64,000 nucleotides of DNA from Haliscomenobacter hydrossis DSM 1100 (GTDB lineage: Bacteria > Bacteroidota > Bacteroidia > Chitinophagales > Saprospiraceae). Position numbers and translations under genes: made by a program. The stretch is from assembly GCF_000212735.1 (NCBI RefSeq), contig NC_015510.1:1178001-1242000 (forward strand), in the 5' to 3' direction. Under the pieces are notes generated by a model that did not search any database, was not told the DNA's origin, and saw only the letters and a program-made list of their open reading frames with translations. Positions 61,793-64,000 of this stretch are shown one piece after another; the stretch's first letter is position 1, and each line of letters begins with the position of its first letter.

Positions 61793-62443
61793 TTAAATAG
61801 TCGGATACAACTTCTTGAGTTTGATTCGGGCTTTCTCAGTGGTGAATTGCCAATTTGCTCCTTTCCGGAGCTGATTTTGCGCAATCTCCCAAATTTTAAC
61901 TGCTCCTTCCACCTCCTTTTTGCTTTTGAAGGGTTTGTCCAAAGCATCACGTCCCACCAAAGCAAATTGTATTTCTGCCATGTTTAACCATGACCCGTGT
62001 TTGGGGGTATACACAAAATCCATCCGATCCACGTAAGCTTTGGCCTGAGCAGGTGGAAATACTTTGTAAAAATTTTCTGGCTTGTGGGTGACAAAATTAT
62101 CCATCACCCAGGTTACCTTTTTAGCTTCTTGGTATTGGGTATCCATTTGAGCGGCCATGAAATTTACCCAAGTCGTGGTCGTATGATCATCCTCAATGGT
62201 CATTTCCCGATGGCCAGCGAGAGGTTCGAATGCCACGAATAATTCCGCAACGCCCAAACGCACATATTCTGAATCTTGTAACCTACTTCCATCTGAGATC
62301 GTAATTTGCTTGTAGTCAATTATTTGCTTTGGAGACTCATCCATGCAAACTACTGGAAAGTCAGCGTCGTATGGTCTTTCGTAAACATCCAATACCTTTT
62401 CCATTTGGTACACAAAAGCAGCACTTGATTCTGCTGGTATCAC
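61793..62443 (-). CDS. IS630 transposase, orfB (DDE catalytic part), copy 2
   Basis: 216 residues, identical to orfB of copy 1, with all three DDE residues. It overlaps orfA by four bases. Confidence 0.9.
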   Translation of the reverse strand: MIPAESSAAFVYQMEKVLDVYERPYDADFPVVCMDESPKQIIDYKQITISDGSRLQDSEYVRLGVAELFVAFEPLAGHREMTIEDDHTTTTWVNFMAAQMDTQYQEAKKVTWVMDNFVTHKPENFYKVFPPAQAKAYVDRMDFVYTPKHGSWLNMAEIQFALVGRDALDKPFKSKKEVEGAVKIWEIAQNQLRKGANWQFTTEKARIKLKKLYPTI

Positions 62444-62910
62444 GTATTGCGCTTTTTTGAAGGGCTTAAGTTCATTTTTTTTAACAATTTGCTGATCGAC
62501 ATTTTAGAGATCGATTCTACTATCTCTAATTCCACTAAGCAATCTGCCAACATTTGCAATTTCCACCGAGGCGCATCATTGGGTGGCGATTGACAAAGCA
62601 GCGCAATGAGATGCGCTTCCGCTCGCGCATCTATCTTTTTATCACTCCGCGTTTTTCTTTCTTTGGCTTCAAACAAAGACATCCCTTCATCACAGAATGC
62701 TTTTTTTACTCGCTCCACTGTTCTTGCCGTGCTCTGGTACCTGTCTGCTACGTCCGTCATTCGTGGTGGTTTTCTACCTTCACTTTCATCACTATTGAGT
62801 AAAATATGGCAATATTGGATGTGTTGGGCTTTGCGCTTGCCTGTCTTTATCCAATCCAGCAGCGTTTCCCGCTCTTTTTTACTCAGGTGTATTCTGTATC
62901 TTGCCTTCAT
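62440..62910 (-). CDS. IS630 transposase, orfA (DNA-binding part), copy 2
   Basis: 156 residues, identical to orfA of copy 1, with the same A-AAA-AAG slip site near its end. Confidence 0.9.
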   Translation of the reverse strand: MKARYRIHLSKKERETLLDWIKTGKRKAQHIQYCHILLNSDESEGRKPPRMTDVADRYQSTARTVERVKKAFCDEGMSLFEAKERKTRSDKKIDARAEAHLIALLCQSPPNDAPRWKLQMLADCLVELEIVESISKMSISKLLKKMNLSPSKKRNT

Positions 62911-63020
62911 TTTTTATAGCAAAAATACACAATTTCTAAAACTGCGACAACTTAGAATTTATCCACCACTAGTTGCAATTGTCTTTTTTTTCGGAAAATA
63001 TTGGAATAATACCGATTCAT

Positions 63021-63557
63021 ATGAGAAATAAAAGATTTTCCCTTCCATTATCCAATAATCTTGATTTACGATGTAGTACTCGTAAAAGGTATCCTATTGA
63101 TAAAGACGTATATGATGATCTCGATGAATTCCAACAAAATGAAAACCAAGAGCACTTCATAAATCAGTTTTTAAGTATAATTTATGGCATTTATATAATT
63201 GCCTTTTATTGTTCTCAAAAAGCTGATTCAAAGCATTTTGATTCTCAGGAAATAATTTTAAATTACTACCTGCGCAAACTTGAACGATTTGAAGAGCCTA
63301 GGCTTAAAATAGAATATGTTATTCTGGCTAAAGACATTAGGAACAAGCATTATACAACATTAAATATTAACCCTTATCTCATTACAACTATTGAGCGTGA
63401 ACACCTTATTGCTTCAATGCACTTATTAGAGAGGATTTTACTAAAAGCTCAAACCTTTTCAAGTTCCGAACGAGAGAAATCTCTGGAACAACTATGGAAA
63501 AGGAATTTAGTAGCCCCAAAGGCAAAATCTATTCTCTTGTCTCTAAAGGGGAGTTAA
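63021..63557 (+). CDS. Helical protein of unknown function, overlapping an EAD-like gene
   Basis: 178 residues from the ATG at 63021 (MRNKRFSLPLS). AT-rich, mostly helical, with EHFINQFLSIIYGIYIIAFY as a hydrophobic helix and a C-terminal coiled-coil-like tract. Its last 64 bp overlap the next gene, so the two are translationally linked. No family recognised. It begins 50 bp after IS630 copy 2, whose end may carry its promoter. Confidence 0.55.
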   Translation: MRNKRFSLPLSNNLDLRCSTRKRYPIDKDVYDDLDEFQQNENQEHFINQFLSIIYGIYIIAFYCSQKADSKHFDSQEIILNYYLRKLERFEEPRLKIEYVILAKDIRNKHYTTLNINPYLITTIEREHLIASMHLLERILLKAQTFSSSEREKSLEQLWKRNLVAPKAKSILLSLKGS

Positions 63558-63760
63558 ACAAGGCTTTCAAAGCCATAATTGAACTATCCTCTGAACAACA
63601 GTATGTTCAGAGGACAATCATTTTATTGTCCTCTGAATATCATAGTACGAGGAGTGACTACCTTGCAGGAATCATAACAAGGAAACAATGGCTACGAGAA
63701 CGCCAGGGAATCCTTTTGAGAATGCTTGAACTCCTTGAGGACATCGAAGCATCACCTTAA
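63494..63760 (+). CDS. Small protein resembling effector-associated domain 11 (EAD11)
   Basis: 88 residues. The pattern GELNKAFKAIIEL, QRTIILLSSEYHSTRSDYLA, GIITRKQWLRERQGILLRML, LELLEDI follows the helical effector-associated domain type described for bacterial conflict systems (usually fused to proteases, NTPases or TIR domains). Here it stands alone. The assignment is from memory of the consensus (LLSGRY... LGIIS... R... LL) and is moderately secure. It is encoded in another frame overlapping the upstream gene. Confidence 0.55.
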   Translation: MEKEFSSPKGKIYSLVSKGELNKAFKAIIELSSEQQYVQRTIILLSSEYHSTRSDYLAGIITRKQWLRERQGILLRMLELLEDIEASP

Positions 63761-63891
63761 TCATTTTCCTGACTAAACTCATTAGAGAATATGGTGTGGC
63801 TGCCAAAAGAAAACGCCCTCTGCTGAAAATAGATCATTAGTTCTATTATGGGTCCTTTGATTAAGAAGTGATCACTGGAGATTCTATAAAC

Positions 63892-64000
63892 TTAGATATT
63901 AAACCCTGCATCATAATCCAGCCCCCCAAATCCATCCCTCGGAATCTTAACCGTATCCACGAAAGGCAAGTCCATTTTCTTGGCTACCTCGGCAAACACA
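63892..64000 (-). CDS. 3' end of an unknown gene, cut by the window
   Basis: The minus-strand frame from 64000 to the TAA at 63892-63894 encodes 35 codons (VFAEVAKKMDLPFV, then IPRDGFGGLDYDAGF). Codon use looks like a real gene. No family can be named from this piece. The gap between it and the EAD-like gene shows nothing else. Confidence 0.5.
   Translation of the reverse strand, partial: VFAEVAKKMDLPFVDTVKIPRDGFGGLDYDAGFNI

Larger units (their letters stand above)
57309..62969. mobile_element. Composite-transposon-like segment
   Basis: Two inverted IS630 copies frame 3.3 kb with two secreted esterase genes and four palindromic elements. Each copy has its own TA duplication, so independent insertions are equally possible. 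Confidence 0.35.
61779..62969 (-). mobile_element. IS630-family insertion sequence, copy 2 (inverted)
   Basis: 1191 bp flanked by TA (61777-61778 and 62970-62971), terminal repeats as in copy 1, orfA and orfB on the minus strand. The encoded proteins are identical to copy 1, so transposition or homologous exchange was recent. Confidence 0.92.

Overview
The window looks like chromosome of a member of the Bacteroidota, most likely Saprospiria. The reasons are a SusC-style TonB-dependent receptor, TPR-sensor histidine kinases, DUF3822 next to rsmD, many secreted beta-barrel and BNR-propeller proteins, and promoters with the Bacteroidota -7 box TAnnTTTG. From memory the gene style resembles Haliscomenobacter; I could not check this. 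Base composition is moderate, with visibly AT-richer islands near 13.6-15 kb, 46-48 kb and 63-63.8 kb.

Layout. 0-19.6 kb: membrane proteins (DUF819, DUF1761), a secreted VPS10-like propeller, a large SWIM-SNF2 helicase, an S41 protease lipoprotein, small regulators, a Crp/Fnr regulator divergent from a secreted cyclase, a deleted AraC pseudogene, an SDR and a luciferase-like oxidoreductase. 19.6-34.3 kb: a sensor-kinase island with four related TPR histidine kinases (one frameshifted), a fifth kinase remnant, a TonB receptor in an operon with one kinase, an IS982 copy and an AAA/DUF4143 ATPase gene that ends inside the kinase remnant. 34.4-43.9 kb: housekeeping genes (tsaD, bactofilin, DUF3822-rsmD, argS, glnS, Bax-inhibitor-1). 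44.2-50.7 kb: a NarL-type two-component system, a papain-like protease, two proteins of unknown function and the pyrR-pyrB operon. 51-57.2 kb: lipoprotein, alginate-export-like porin, barrel protein, GH5-like hydrolase and SlyD. 57.3-63 kb: two identical inverted IS630 copies flanking two secreted esterases and a dense block of inverted repeats. 63-64 kb: a gene pair whose second member looks like an effector-associated domain, then a gene cut by the window edge.

How it works together. The kinase island reads as an expanded outer-membrane/periplasm sensing set without an encoded response regulator. Two of its transcription units share a pair of 21-bp-spaced direct repeats upstream. Three of the kinases carry two short palindromic or REP-like DNA words in frame inside the ATPase domain, and a fourth carries only one. 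Much of the intergenic space holds long inverted repeats built from short repeated words, different at each locus, and a separate GC-rich module recurs three times. No rRNA, tRNA or CRISPR array was seen.
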